Source: Hemicentrotus pulcherrimus (lineage: Eukaryota; Echinodermata; Echinoidea; Camarodonta; Strongylocentrotidae). Taken from it: DNA of 16,655 nt. The position numbers and the translations under genes are program-made. Numbering within the stretch: the stretch's first letter is position 1; each line of letters opens with the position of its first letter. The notes beneath the pieces were generated by a model. The model was not told the origin of the DNA, searched no databases, and saw only the letters and a list, made by a program, of their open reading frames with translations. This document shows positions 1-10,000 of this stretch, one piece after another. Location of the stretch: the NCBI GenBank assembly GCA_003118195.1, contig BEXV01000693.1, forward strand, positions 135,798 to 152,452, written 5' to 3'.

Positions 1-24
1 CCCCCCCCCCCCCCAAAAAAAAAA
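1..24. repeat. poly-C followed by poly-A run
   Basis: The window opens with 14 C followed directly by 10 A. This is low-complexity sequence, possibly a real homopolymer tract or an assembly edge artefact. No function can be assigned. Confidence 0.8.
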
Positions 25-880
25 GACTTCTCAGGTAAGTGAGGAAAATATTGCAATCGAAAAATGGCTGTTGAAAAGCTTATGAATTATAAACAGTTTT
101 TTTTACATTTTCTGCTCGGCCGAAAAAACGGTAATGTACATCGTTGAAAATTGTGAGGACTTCAGAATGAAGAGAAAGTGCAACTGGGTCCACGACAAGT
201 CAAAACCTAGCGGTAAAACTTGAATGATAATGATGTAATTATGAAATTGAAATAAAGCTGAAATATTCTGAAACATACACATTAACATATACGCACTGTA
301 AATAATGCATCCGTCATAAAACTGTAATTTTAAAAGAAAAAAGAGCCCAAATTTCCCGGCCCTGCAATGCATGAGTTGTAACTGCAAACGGAATAACTAA
401 AAACTCTTTAACTACCGCTGTGTTTATCTTGCAAAATAATGTATTGAAATCATTTTTAAGTTAGCAATTAAAGTAAGAACCAGAAAAGATCAACGTAAGC
501 CCAAAGTTTTGCTAATTACGCCACTGACTGCAAGGACGATTTCCACGATGACTTCAACGATGACTTCGACGAGAACGACTAAAGTGACTAAGCGATGAGA
601 CATAATTATTCTGCACTCAATCAACTTCCCTGATTTTATCAGTGCTAACCAACCTGCTTCGATTTTCTGCACCTTGATTTTTACGTGTTTTACCTTTAGC
701 CAATGAAATTTCTTTTCCTTATCCAGAGTCGCTCAACGTTTATCACAAGTCATGTCTAATCTTTCAGTCTTTCCTCAACCTGAGTCACGAAACTGCCTTC
801 ACGACCGGGGCGGGTTCGTCGCCCTGGCGATCTCGAACAATAGTCTACTACTGTGTCAGCCGCTGCACTCCGCGAAGCTG
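25..880. other. No recognisable gene; short 12-bp minisatellite inside
   Basis: AT-rich sequence with only short unsupported reading frames. At about 535-580 there is a degenerate 12-bp tandem repeat around ACGATGACTTCR (four units), which on the - strand reads as a Val/Glu/Ile-rich artefact. From about 780 the sequence becomes more CpG- and GC-rich and leads into the TMEM35B-like remnant region. I see no RNA gene here. Confidence 0.5.
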
Positions 881-885
881 CGGCA

Positions 886-951
886 GGGAGGGACCCCCAG
901 TGAGATTTGTTTTTGTATTTAATTATTTTAATTACCGGTAATACAATTCGA
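886..951 (+). repeat. Direct repeat, copy 1 (about 65 bp)
   Basis: This block is closely matched by 1132-1190, about 242 bp downstream. Both start with GGAGGGACCCC, then a donor-like GTGAGA or GTAAGA, then an AT-rich stretch ending in AATACAATTCGA. Copy 1 differs by a precise extra CCGGTA that makes TACCGGTA at 933-940. It could be a duplicated exon-end plus intron segment of the TMEM35B-like paralogue, or part of an unknown mobile element. Confidence 0.6.
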
Positions 952-1131
952 GTGAACTTTTTAGGGGTACTGCCCTTTCTGCGTCTGTTATCTGGCCAGT
1001 GCGGGTCTTTTGGCCCTGGAAATTTCTTCTCCATGCTCGTGAGGATGCCCCCCCCCCCACACACACACACAGCCTAAGCCAATTTGTAGCCCGATCTGGT
1101 CAGCCATATTTCTTATAGGGAGCCTCCGTTC

Positions 1132-1190
1132 TGGAGGGACCCCGAGTAAGATTAGTTTTTCATTTAATCATTTTAATTAATACAATTCGA
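1132..1190 (+). repeat. Direct repeat, copy 2 (about 60 bp)
   Basis: Second copy of the block at 886-951, lacking the CCGGTA. It is followed at 1200 by the coding fragment related to TMEM35B. Just before it, TTTCTTATAG at 1110-1119 resembles a splice acceptor and GAGTAAGA at 1145-1152 resembles a donor, so 1120-1146 could be a very small exon. The intron implied between it and 1200 would be only about 53 bp, which is short, so this exon model is weak. Confidence 0.5.
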
Positions 1191-1198
1191 TTATAATA

Positions 1199-1297
1199 GA
1201 TTTCGTGGCGCCCATTTTGATCTCCGTTTTGATGTATGTCATGATCTTTGGACGGAATGGGCTGTTGGGCCGACGTGGCAAGCTACATCTTTCTTGA
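1199..1297 (+). pseudogene. C-terminal fragment of a TMEM35B-like paralogue
   Basis: The frame ending at the TGA 1295-1297 encodes 32 residues starting DFVAPILISV and containing IFGRNGLLGRRGKLHLS. These align with the last 31 residues of the intact gene at 2935-3906 (DFFFPVLLAV and MFGRNGLWGHGKVHLA), including DF, P, FGRNGL, GK and HL just before the stop, with one inserted residue. The homology is visible at protein level, both genes lie on the same strand, and the fragment ends at the equivalent point, so this is a neighbouring paralogue produced by tandem duplication. The frame is closed by a TAA at 1178-1180. An AG at 1198-1199 could be an acceptor, giving a last exon starting at 1200. 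No convincing upstream exons were found, so it may be a pseudogene, or a diverged gene with short exons. AATAAA at 1642-1647 is a possible poly(A) signal. Confidence 0.7.
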
Positions 1298-1299
1298 AG

Positions 1300-2400
1300 T
1301 TTAACTAAACGTGAGAGGAAAAACCTTTAATTGACATATAATATTTTCTAATTAATCATAAATATTGATAGCAATATTCTAATGAATCCTCAGTGTGTGC
1401 CTTATCAAAGGCGTCATCAACATTATTAAGATATATCGGCCTTAGTTTGTAGATAGAACTATTTTTTTTTTTTTAAATTTAAAGCGACAATTCCCATTTT
1501 GAAATGTGAATTGGATGATAATTATTAAACCCTCGAAATTATTAAAAACAAAATTATAAGAAATACAGTTTTCAAAATATTGTTCCCATTTCTCATGGTA
1601 CTGTACTTGTATTTTATCGTTATAAAAATATCGGTTATCAAAATAAATTCAGTTCTTTGAATCAAGTGAAAAAAGTATGCCAGTCTAAAATATTTCATTT
1701 ATGGAAATATAAATTTGAACAAGAGCTGTGTTTATTTTGTACCAAAGAGATTTTTATATTAGATTTCGGTCAATTTACAAACTTTGTATAAATTGTATAA
1801 AACATATGTCATTATAATTATATATATATGGAACACTATAAACGAACATGACTTGTGTTTTTATTTTAGTATAGCAAGGGGTCGTGTATGAAAAAAAATT
1901 GTCCATCTACTTTATATATATGCCTACTCCTTTAAAAAAAACCAAGAGAATGTATTTGATTATTTATTACATGAACAATGATCACTTATTTCGAAAAATC
2001 GTTTTTCTCTAGTTTTCATAAAACGACATTACTATAATTTTCAACTACAACAACAAAAAACATACGATAATTGCATATATATTTGTTGTTGTTGGAATGA
2101 TTATACTTGAGAGATTTCTTTTTAAATAAAGGACATAATTTCTAAAGAATACTTTCCAGGCATCCGCTAATCATGTATAAGCCTAACGATACAGGAAGCT
2201 GATGCTATAATCAATTATGATTAGTTCAAAAATTATCGGGCGATAGATGAAATGAAGATTACTGTCAGCTGTCAGCTTTTGATTCATTTAATTTAATTTC
2301 TAACTAAGTTTATTACGTTGACAGCTGACAAAAAAAAGATTACCTGATGAACAGATCGAGTAAGTTATGATTAATAAATAGCTCTAATGCAATTATACCA
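1300..2400. other. AT-rich intergenic stretch, no gene seen
   Basis: No supported coding sequence. It holds AT-rich low-complexity DNA including a short (TA)n near 1839-1849. Near 2263-2276 and 2319-2330 there are inverted TGTCAGCTG / CAGCTGACA motifs. Confidence 0.5.
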
Positions 2401-2466
2401 TTCTACACCCCAAACAAGGACAAGGTAAGCCCATATTTCTCCATTGCCAGAAGAAGTTTGTTGTAA

Positions 2467-2520
2467 TTCATGTTGTTGGTGTTGTTGCTGCTGCTGTTGT
2501 TCAATTTCGTTGTTGTTGAA
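2467..2520. repeat. (TTG)n / (CTG)n trinucleotide microsatellite
   Basis: Interrupted TTG and CTG triplets. On the - strand this reads as Asn/Ser/Thr-rich, which is a repeat shadow rather than a protein. It lies upstream of the TMEM35B-like promoter region. Confidence 0.8.
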
Positions 2521-2662
2521 ACATTATTTAGTCGGAAAAATGATAGGCTTCCTCGCTCCCTGAGCGTGTCTTGAACGGCTGGGTAGATAGGGAAAAGAAA
2601 ATGAGCATATTTTAAATAAGTCTCCTCCTCTGTTATTTTGGATCCACCATAAACATTCAAGA

Positions 2663-2727
2663 GGGGCGTGGTAGGGGCGTGGTATGGGCGTGGTAGGGGC
2701 GTGGTAGGGGCGTGGTAGGGGCGCGCC
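2663..2727 (+). promoter_or_regulatory. 11-bp tandem array of Sp/KLF-type GC boxes
   Basis: Five 11-bp units of GGGGCGTGGTA (the third begins TGGGCG) run from 2663 to 2717 and are followed by GGGGCGCGCC. Each unit contains GGGCGTGG, the reverse of CCACGCCC, a classical Sp/KLF zinc-finger site. The 11-bp spacing is close to one helical turn, so all sites face the same side of the DNA. The array ends about 207 bp before the start codon of the TMEM35B-like gene and is strongly GC-rich in an AT-rich setting. A promoter-proximal role is inferred. A neutral minisatellite is the alternative. Confidence 0.55.
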
Positions 2728-2934
2728 AGGTGGCATGCTAGCTGAATTCCGACGTGAGAGGGCGCAATACCACATTTAAAAATAATTGTTCAAATCTCGT
2801 ATCACACAGCTAGCGATAATTTTCATCGGAGTCCAACCTTAAAAGTACCTGGGGATTTTGAGGATTACAATCTATATCCTTGCCTTTGAAGTCAATTTCG
2901 AGTCGGCGTTGAGAGTTGCTGTTAAAATCTAAGG

Positions 2935-3906
2935 ATGGGCAGTGTAACGTACTATTTGGCTGTTGGAGTGGGGCTCGCCTGTGTTCTTTTGGGAACGTTG
3001 AAAGTTGCTCCCATCGAGCCTGCACACGGAAACTTGGTAAGAAAACACGCTAACAAAGACGAAGTAAAATCGAAGGAGCTTGCCTGCCTGCCCTTGGCGG
3101 GACCGCGTCCCCCGGAGGCGCCCAGGCGGTGGTTTAGCTATGTTTACTGCACAGTCTAGCATAGTGTCTAGTCTAGACCATGTAGATCTATACAAAAAGT
3201 ATTGAAACAAAAACCAAATCGGGATGCAAGATCCAGGGAGTTAGATGAACTTTGATTATGTCGTGACTCGTGAGCCATCCTCCAGCGCACAGCCAGAGCT
3301 GGAGAGCTGAGCTAGCTAGGTGTGTCAAAATAATTTCAAAATTTTCTGGATTGTCAGTTGATAATATGGTTATGCCAGTCAATTTTACTGTCCTCATCAT
3401 TATGCCAAGTCAAATCATGACCAACATAAAATTGACAAAAATAATGATAATTTTTCTTTTCTTTTTTAAGTTGAGAATATACATGTACTTTGTAGTACTT
3501 ACATGTATGCTACCAATTCATGTTTCAGTTTGCATCATGTCAATCGTTTGTTCTCTATAATTTTCATGATATAATTCTCTTTATCTAGGTCTCTTACATG
3601 CACAAGTTCGCCGGAGTCTTCCCGCTTCGTGCTCTTGGCTTCCAGCCATCCGGTGCCATGTACTGTGCCGTGGTGGCTGTCTTGGACGTCTTCTTTGGTG
3701 CTCTCCTGGCATTCGGCCGCTACGACTGGCCCGTCATCAGCTGCTTCATCCTCCTCGCCATCTCGGCCCTCTACATCCACGGTCTGCTGGCTCTGAGCGC
3801 ACCGATGGGGGACTTCTTCTTCCCAGTGCTTCTGGCCGTGCTTCTGGTGCTGCTGATGTTCGGGCGCAATGGACTGTGGGGACATGGCAAGGTCCACCTG
3901 GCCTAA
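2935..3906 (+). CDS. TMEM35B: TMEM35B-like DoxX-family membrane protein (2 exons)
   Basis: Exons are 2935-3036 and 3589-3906, joined in phase 0 (TTG|gtaaga to ttatctag|GTC), giving 139 residues. The ATG has A at -3 and G at +4. The protein resembles vertebrate TMEM35B (about 154 aa), most clearly in KFAGVFPLRALGFQPSG, whose counterpart there is a FAEVFPLKVFGYQPDP segment; TMEM35A (NACHO) is a more distant relative. Four hydrophobic segments are visible at about residues 4-24, 58-76, 83-103 and 109-125, as expected for the DoxX-like fold. The C-terminus is short and basic (GRNGLWGHGKVHLA). TMEM35A is an ER chaperone for nicotinic receptors; the role of TMEM35B is not well established, so I assign only a small multipass membrane protein. 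The coding exon is GC-rich compared with its AT-rich flanks. A degraded paralogue lies upstream at 1199-1297. Confidence 0.88.
3037..3588 (+). other. TMEM35B: Intron 1 of the TMEM35B-like gene
   Basis: A 552-bp phase 0 intron with donor GTAAGA and acceptor TTATCTAG. Unspliced read-through would run to a TAG near 3157 and lose three of the four membrane segments, which supports splicing. It contains a cluster of CTAG tetramers near 3157-3176 and two TACATGTA octamers (3480, 3500). Confidence 0.85.
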
Positions 3907-5605
3907 GCTTGAGTGAGTGAATGAAGACTTTCCCTCATCAGACTCTCACAGTATGGTTGATTCATTCTTTTCAACTATCAAACCACCATTTAATCATTTA
4001 TACCAAAGTTTAGAGACTCTAACGGTTAACAATTAAAGCAAAGGCAAGCTAGGTTTTGCAACGTTGGATATTTGTTGTTTGTATTCATGCAGTGTGTGAT
4101 TGAGATAGAGTCAGCTTTAATAAGTTTAATGTCAAGGAATTCTTTGTATGGAAGAGATATATATTGACTGCGAATCAATAATCACATATTTTGTTCACCA
4201 GAGATATTAAATCAACATTTTTGTATTACTATTTTCTAATTATTATAAATTATATTTTGGATAGTTCTCAAAAAATATTTGATCAACATTGCCCTCTATC
4301 AATTGTCACTTATTTTGCAATAGTTTGCAAATAAGTATTACTTGATACTTGATGGAATAATCCCTTTACCAAGTCACTCAGGAAATGCCATGAAGTGTAG
4401 AAAAGGTGTGTAGACAAGCACTTACTCTTATCCAGTGCAAGGAAAAAAAACATGATGCAAGTATCAAACCTGCCATGTAATTCTTTAATGTACGGACATT
4501 TATTAAACCAAAAATTACTACAGTAAGCTAAAAATGAAACAACAATGTGTGGAGATCTTATAATTTAAAGCAAGCCTGGATGTTGCATTCGAAGTAGTAT
4601 GCGCATAGGAGTTCATATGAACAATGTTTCAGTAGTATTACTAGAGTACATGTACAATGTAGTTGACAATAGAAATTGTATTAGAATCATGTAAAATACA
4701 GTAGATGTAATGTAGATTGGGCATCTTTATTTAACAAACACTCATTTCTTCTAGCACTTAACAGTTTGCATGTGTAGGCTGATATAGGACTTTGGCAGTA
4801 ATCTTATATTTGTTGTTTGATGTGTATATTTGGTACTTTCTATTTTTATGAGTTCTAGATTAGGGACATTTAGTGTCAAAATTGGACTTGAACAATTGTG
4901 AATTTGGTGAATTTTTCCTAGTGATGTATACATTTGTATAGCTGCCATGTAATTCTTTTTACAATATACAGTCAAATTTTCATGTGTTAATGAATTTTAC
5001 TCAAATGTTTTAATTTGAAACTCATTCAAATTATGTGAATTTAATCACGTAAATGGCAAGATATTGAATAATGAACCAGTACGACTAGGACAAAATGAGA
5101 TTTCTAATACTATTATCATCGCTCATCACTTGACATAATAATTAAAAGGCTACATGTAAAGATTTGTAGAAACATATATTTTCATTCAAAATTCAAATGA
5201 TCGATCTGTTCTGAATCATGTATTCTATGCAAATTGAAATGACTATGAAATCAACATTTGCTATATTGATAGTGCTATTGATTTATGAAGAGTTACAGGG
5301 TAAATTTTCCGTTCAGTATTTGCCATAAACAAGATTTACTATTAAAAACGTTTTAAATGAACTAACTAAAGTGTATTTTTGGCTTGTGTTAACGAAAAGA
5401 TTGAGATATTACATACATGTAAAGCTATGGTGCCTATACAACGTGTGATTATTACCTCAGGTTTCAGCTGTATTTTGTATTAAACATTCCTAGCTTTGTC
5501 ATCATTTTATATCCAATTTTTTTGTACCATTTTATTTATACTGGTGAAAGTGTGCTCTTAGTCAATTGTATTGTTTTTTCCTAATAAAGTATAACTTTCA
5601 AAGAC
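3907..5605 (+). other. TMEM35B: Probable long 3' UTR of the TMEM35B-like gene
   Basis: AT-rich sequence after the stop without coding potential. The first full AATAAA in a good setting is at 5583-5588, followed by TG-rich sequence, so the 3' UTR may be about 1.7 kb. An earlier cleavage site with a variant signal (for example ATTAAAG near 4032) cannot be excluded. Confidence 0.45.
5583..5588 (+). terminator. Candidate poly(A) signal AATAAA
   Basis: Canonical AATAAA followed about 20 bp later by a TG-rich stretch (TGATTGTTTG). It is the best candidate end for the TMEM35B-like transcript. Confidence 0.5.
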
Positions 5606-7190
5606 AAATGATTGTTTGAATAATTTGTCTTATCTTGCAAGGCTCTACACTAGCTTTTTGTGCCGTGGGTTCAGACTACAAGTTATCAGATCTGCACTTT
5701 ATGGCAAAATTGTGTATTTGTTTTTTCCCCTTTTTATTATTTAACTCATTTTTTTTTTTGTTCTTTCCATTTTGTATTTATTTATATTTGTTCATCTAGT
5801 ACATGGAGGGAAAAAAAAACTTTCTTATGCTAAATTTGGAGTCAGGTGGATTTTGCAAAGATATTTTTAGATTCATTTATCTGTGTCAGTCTATCAGATC
5901 AGAGCATCCTGGATTAAACTGCATTTCTTTCTTCTATTTTTTTGTTCCGGCATTCAAATAGCAGGAAAAAAAAGGTCCTATTTTGGTATTTTCCCTGGTA
6001 GGTACATGTACATGGAAAGTACTATTGGGTCATTTTACGATGGTTGTAAAAGAATATGCCTCAGATTGCATCATCTTACATGAAAATAATTCAAAGTCCA
6101 TTTGTGTATAAGGATTGTGTGTGAGAGAGAGAGAGAGAAGGGGTGCTTGTAACGATTATGAGAGTGTGAGAGAGAGAAAGAGAGAGAGCAACGGTTTGTC
6201 TTGTAAATTCTAACGGTTTCATTTTGATGATCAACGAGTATGAAAGTGATGGCACATATAGGAATAGTCCTTTAATTAATACATAACAAGGAGAATCAAG
6301 TACTGCCAAGTTAACACAAACAAAAGAATTTTTCATCGCATTAATGTAATTTTAAAGACCCTATCCTATACAACCTTATATCAATGGAAAGCTGAATGAA
6401 TGTACATGTAGAATACAAATATAAAGGAATAATAATATTTTCCCTTTTAGTATTGAAACAAAGGCAAATTAAAACCTTATTTTCCGCACCTGACCTGATC
6501 AGCTCGCCTGTAACCGAGGTGATGAGCTGTGCTGAATTCATGCAAAGTCATGAATATATGCGTACTCCATATAAAATTATGTCGTCAAGTCGATAGCAAA
6601 CTTTTTGGTTGACAACTTCTGATTTTCAAAGCTTTAGATTTTAAGTTTTCAGAGAGATATTTATCCTCTGATGGACACTAATATAGCGTATGATTGATTT
6701 CATTGTAATCTATTGGTTAGCTTCCTGTTGATATAAATTTACATGCATAAGTCATCTATTTCACTTTCGACATGGTCTTTAAAAAAAAATACAAGTAATG
6801 AAATATAATAAATCTTCACAAGTAAAGCATACCACAAAAGGGAATCAAACACATGTTTATCAAAATCAAAATATAATTTCATCAATGTACATACATGATT
6901 CATAATTTACATGGTACAAAGGCACTTGATTCATGGACAACATTAGAACCAATTGGAAAGATTTCTGACAAAACATTTCATTAAAAATTTTGTTACCCAA
7001 ATTCTCTGACATCAATAAAATACACACTATTTAGATAGTAGATACATACGTGTAAAAGCTACCAGTAAAATAACTAAAAAGCATTTGTTATTTTCCAAGC
7101 AATTATGCTGCAACAAAGCAATATGTGAGGGGTTTCTAATAAAGCGTACAGCGTTCATCAGTTTTTTTATATCTTATATACCGGTATATC
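5606..7190. other. Intergenic, no gene seen
   Basis: AT-rich DNA between the two convergent genes. Short open frames (for example 5883-6083 and 6396-6596) have no recognisable protein pattern. The stretch contains the (GA)n microsatellite and several TACATGTA octamers. Confidence 0.5.
6118..6189 (+). repeat. (GA)n microsatellite, two blocks
   Basis: Two GA-rich blocks with GTGTGAGAGAGA-type units separated by about 20 bp of unique sequence. Confidence 0.85.
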
Positions 7191-7196
7191 TTCTAT

Positions 7197-7395
7197 GAGG
7201 AGGCGCCATGCCTTAGTGGTAGAGCATAATCTCGTAACGGGTAGGTCCCAGGTTAGGAACCAAGTCGATGCGCTAAGTGCCCTTTGGTAAGCCATCATAA
7301 GCCTCCTTAACAAATCACTCGGAGAGGACTTTAAGGCTTGAAATAGCCTACTTGTATCACTAAGCCTATATATACTGTACTCCAAGTTAGGTATC
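7197..7395 (+). mobile_element. tRNA-derived SINE (diverged)
   Basis: The head looks like a tRNA. TGCCTTAGTGG at 7209-7219 matches the pol III A box TRGYNNANNNG at 10 of 11 positions and is followed by the D-arm-like TAGAGC. GGTTAGGAACC at 7251-7261 is a degenerate B box (9 of 11). The body resembles the other two SINEs in the window (GGACTTTAAGGCT region) and ends near a TATATATA-rich tail. The lost B-box identity and lack of a cloverleaf argue against a working tRNA gene. Confidence 0.6.
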
Positions 7396-7399
7396 TGAT

Positions 7400-8310
7400 G
7401 AGATAACAAGATATTCGGTGACATACTATCCTACCACAGTGCAATATACCCCTAGTATCACACATACATTTACCAGCGTTGAATTTTGCTGGTCAGTTAT
7501 TCAGTCACAAAGGTACTGTATTAGCATTGTAGTCTAAATATTTGCTCACTGGTCTGAATAAACCCAGGTAGAGGCATATAGTCGCTGCCCCAGTCAATTA
7601 CATTTACAGCTCCAAATACCGGTAACCTCTGATAAGACTGCAATTTATGAAATCAAGCTTTCTTTGATTTGGATTTGGAAATTATACAGAGTAAGTTCCA
7701 TTAGAGGTAGTGGCACTGGTAGAACAATATTGGGAATGATCGATTGATAAAAATGTAACAAAAGATTATACTCTCATTTAGCTCTTTATTTACAAAGTGA
7801 TTACAGAATTTTGCTTTGTCAAAATGACCCTCTTGTTAACCTTATACACAAATTAAGCTGCATATATACACAGCATACAACAGCAGAATACGAGTGAGTC
7901 AATGTTCTTTAGACACAAGGATATCATGTTCACAAATATACTCTTTACTCAATTAGCACCATAGGCAAAGTACATGTAAAAGTCTATGGCATTGGGGAAT
8001 GCATGGCGCACCTGTTCACAAAAGACATTTGAAAATTAAACTTTATAAATGTGTGTTTATAAATTTCTATATATATTTTCTCTATAGCATTCATTGCAAC
8101 AACATACAAGAAAAATAGTGTTACATATACCATTGAATATCATCATGGATAATACGGTTTGTATTCTGAAAACTATGTTTTCTTTTTTAATATACAGAAA
8201 AGCGAGAGGTACGTTTACTGCCATGCCAAACTGAAATAGCACATAATAAACACACACATGATATATATGCTAGCAAAATCTGGTACGGTTTCTCTTTCTG
8301 AGCTTTGACA
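7400..8310. other. Intergenic, no gene seen
   Basis: AT-rich sequence with no supported gene. TTTATT at 7785-7790 is an AATAAA on the - strand and could serve the aminopeptidase gene, but it lies about 2.2 kb beyond that stop codon. Confidence 0.4.
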
Positions 8311-8317
8311 GCCAGTG

Positions 8318-8570
8318 ACATAACTTAACCAAAACATTATTTTCAAATCGACAATTATGTCGAGAAAGGTGAAAGAATCCACCTGAATAGGGACTCTGGC
8401 TATTCATTGTAACCTATCTTCGCTCCAGTGATCTCAAGCCCAGCCAGTCACATTTAAGTTATCCCAAAAAGTATTTTTTAAATGGCAATTATGTCCAGAA
8501 AGCCAAAAGAATCCATATGAATAGGTACTCTGGCTATTCACTGCAACCTACCTTTGCTCCAGTGATCTCA
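8318..8570 (+). repeat. Diverged tandem duplication, period about 134 bp
   Basis: Two adjacent copies of about 115-120 bp share AATTATGTC, AGAATCCA, ACTCTGGCTATTCA and GCTCCAGTGATCTCA in the same order. TGGCTATTCA recurs at 8397 and 8531. The copies differ by many substitutions, so the duplication is not recent. No coding potential. Confidence 0.8.
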
Positions 8571-8599
8571 AAATAGCAAAAATCTAATAACAACTTGGC

Positions 8600-9895
8600 T
8601 TGAGAAAGTACACAGGAGAGGAGAAAAGCTTGCCATCTACATTTTAAGGTTGGTAAAAGCTTAAACTAAATGTGACAATTAACATAAGTAATATAAAAGA
8701 TAAGATAACATAGTTTTCAGAATACCACCTCTGAACAATAATAGGATGTCACTGACTTAGTTAATGAGTTGTTATACAAAGAGCATATCAATAATAATAA
8801 TATTGATTACTTAATAATTATAATACTGATTATTCAATAAAAATAGTAAAAACAATGATTATTCAAGAGTGCTAAAAAAAAGTATCACAGCACCTACAAA
8901 AACACAGATTGTGCAGAGGAACATAAAATACAGATACTCATAAAATAGGTGAATCACATTAGATTACTAAGGAAAAAAATATGTTTTAAGGATTTTTTTT
9001 GAAAGTGGCAAGACAGATTAATTCTCTGATGGAAAGTGACATAATGTTCCACAATTTATAAGCAGCATCTGTAAAACATTTTTAGGTAGATGAGAGCCTG
9101 GATTTGGGAATAATTAGTTTATGTTAGTCGGTTATTGAGTGAAGATCATCAAGACCCTTTATATAACGACTTGCATCAAATTGGGATTGTGAATCCAAAA
9201 AGTCCCCTTAAAATACATGTAATGACAGCTGCAACTCACTTTAAAATTTTGATTCCCAATGAGACGATAGAATTATTTATGAGCGATAAAAGTATGATAT
9301 AAAACAAACCACTTTAAATGGCAGAGTGTAATCTCTGTAATCATATACATGATTTAATCAAATGCACCTCTTTCAAAGTTTGGCAGAAAACAAATGCTTT
9401 TATAATTATATAAGCATTGTTCTTTACATCAAAGCAGCAGTGTCCTATTAAACAATAAGTCATAAAATTGTAATATCCTTCATAAAATTTGAATATTCAT
9501 CGCCAAGATCAATTGCATATATTTTTGTTCAATTCTAAGTCACATATCATTGCATAAGGTAATTAAAGGATTTACTGTTAAATACCAATTTAATAAATTT
9601 TTTCAGAATTACAAGAATAAAAATAGATACCGGTACACTGCACGCATCAATATATTTTATGATTACAAAACACACAAGTCATTTTTAATTTTGCTTCACT
9701 ATAATTTTGGTGTTGCTGTAGTGCCAATTAAAAATATGCAAATGTGTTATAAAATATTCAATGCACAAGAAACAATTTTTAACTGTGGGCAGCCAACTCA
9801 ATAAAAAAATTTAAATGTAAAATTATGCGTTCGGACTAGGAATGTCGATGTTTGTTTTTTCCTTTGTAGGTAGCATGTAAGTTAATTTCAAAGAC
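8600..9895. other. AT-rich stretch, no gene seen; may include the aminopeptidase 3' UTR
   Basis: Low-complexity AT-rich sequence with AAT/ATT-rich runs around 8790-8870. The open frame at 9550-9804 is AT-biased and has no family features. Sequence just below 9981 is likely 3' UTR of the - strand aminopeptidase gene, but I cannot place its end: no clear - strand AATAAA was found close to the stop. Confidence 0.4.
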
Positions 9896-9896
9896 T

Positions 9897-10000
9897 GTAA
9901 CAGCCCTCACCATGAGGTTGTGACAGCCTTTAGAGTTAGGCTTTAACAGCCTTCACAGTTGGCTGTGATGGCCCATAGAGTTAGGCAGTAACAGCCCATG
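9897..10000 (-). repeat. About 23-bp minisatellite overlapping the aminopeptidase stop
   Basis: Read on the - strand, units of the form GGCTGTTACNGCCTAACTC recur about five times with a spacing near 23 bp, and every second unit is more alike (46-bp super-period). The first unit encodes the last residues (AVTA) and stop of the aminopeptidase; the remainder lies in the 3' UTR. Confidence 0.65.

Noticed and set aside
756..1070. 104-residue open frame on the - strand
   Set aside because: It spans the C-rich tract, direct-repeat copy 1 and AT-rich sequence, has mixed composition and no family pattern. The + strand shows better evidence of TMEM35B-like remnants here.
2403..2775. Asn/Ser-rich and Pro/Tyr/His-rich open frames on the - strand
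   Set aside because: They are translations of the TTG microsatellite and the 11-bp GC-box array.
3535..3897. 120-residue open frame on the - strand
   Set aside because: It is the antisense shadow of GC-rich exon 2 of the TMEM35B-like gene.
7201..7262. Possible tRNA gene
   Set aside because: A- and B-box-like sequences exist, but the B box is degenerate, there is no good cloverleaf, and the sequence continues into a SINE body.
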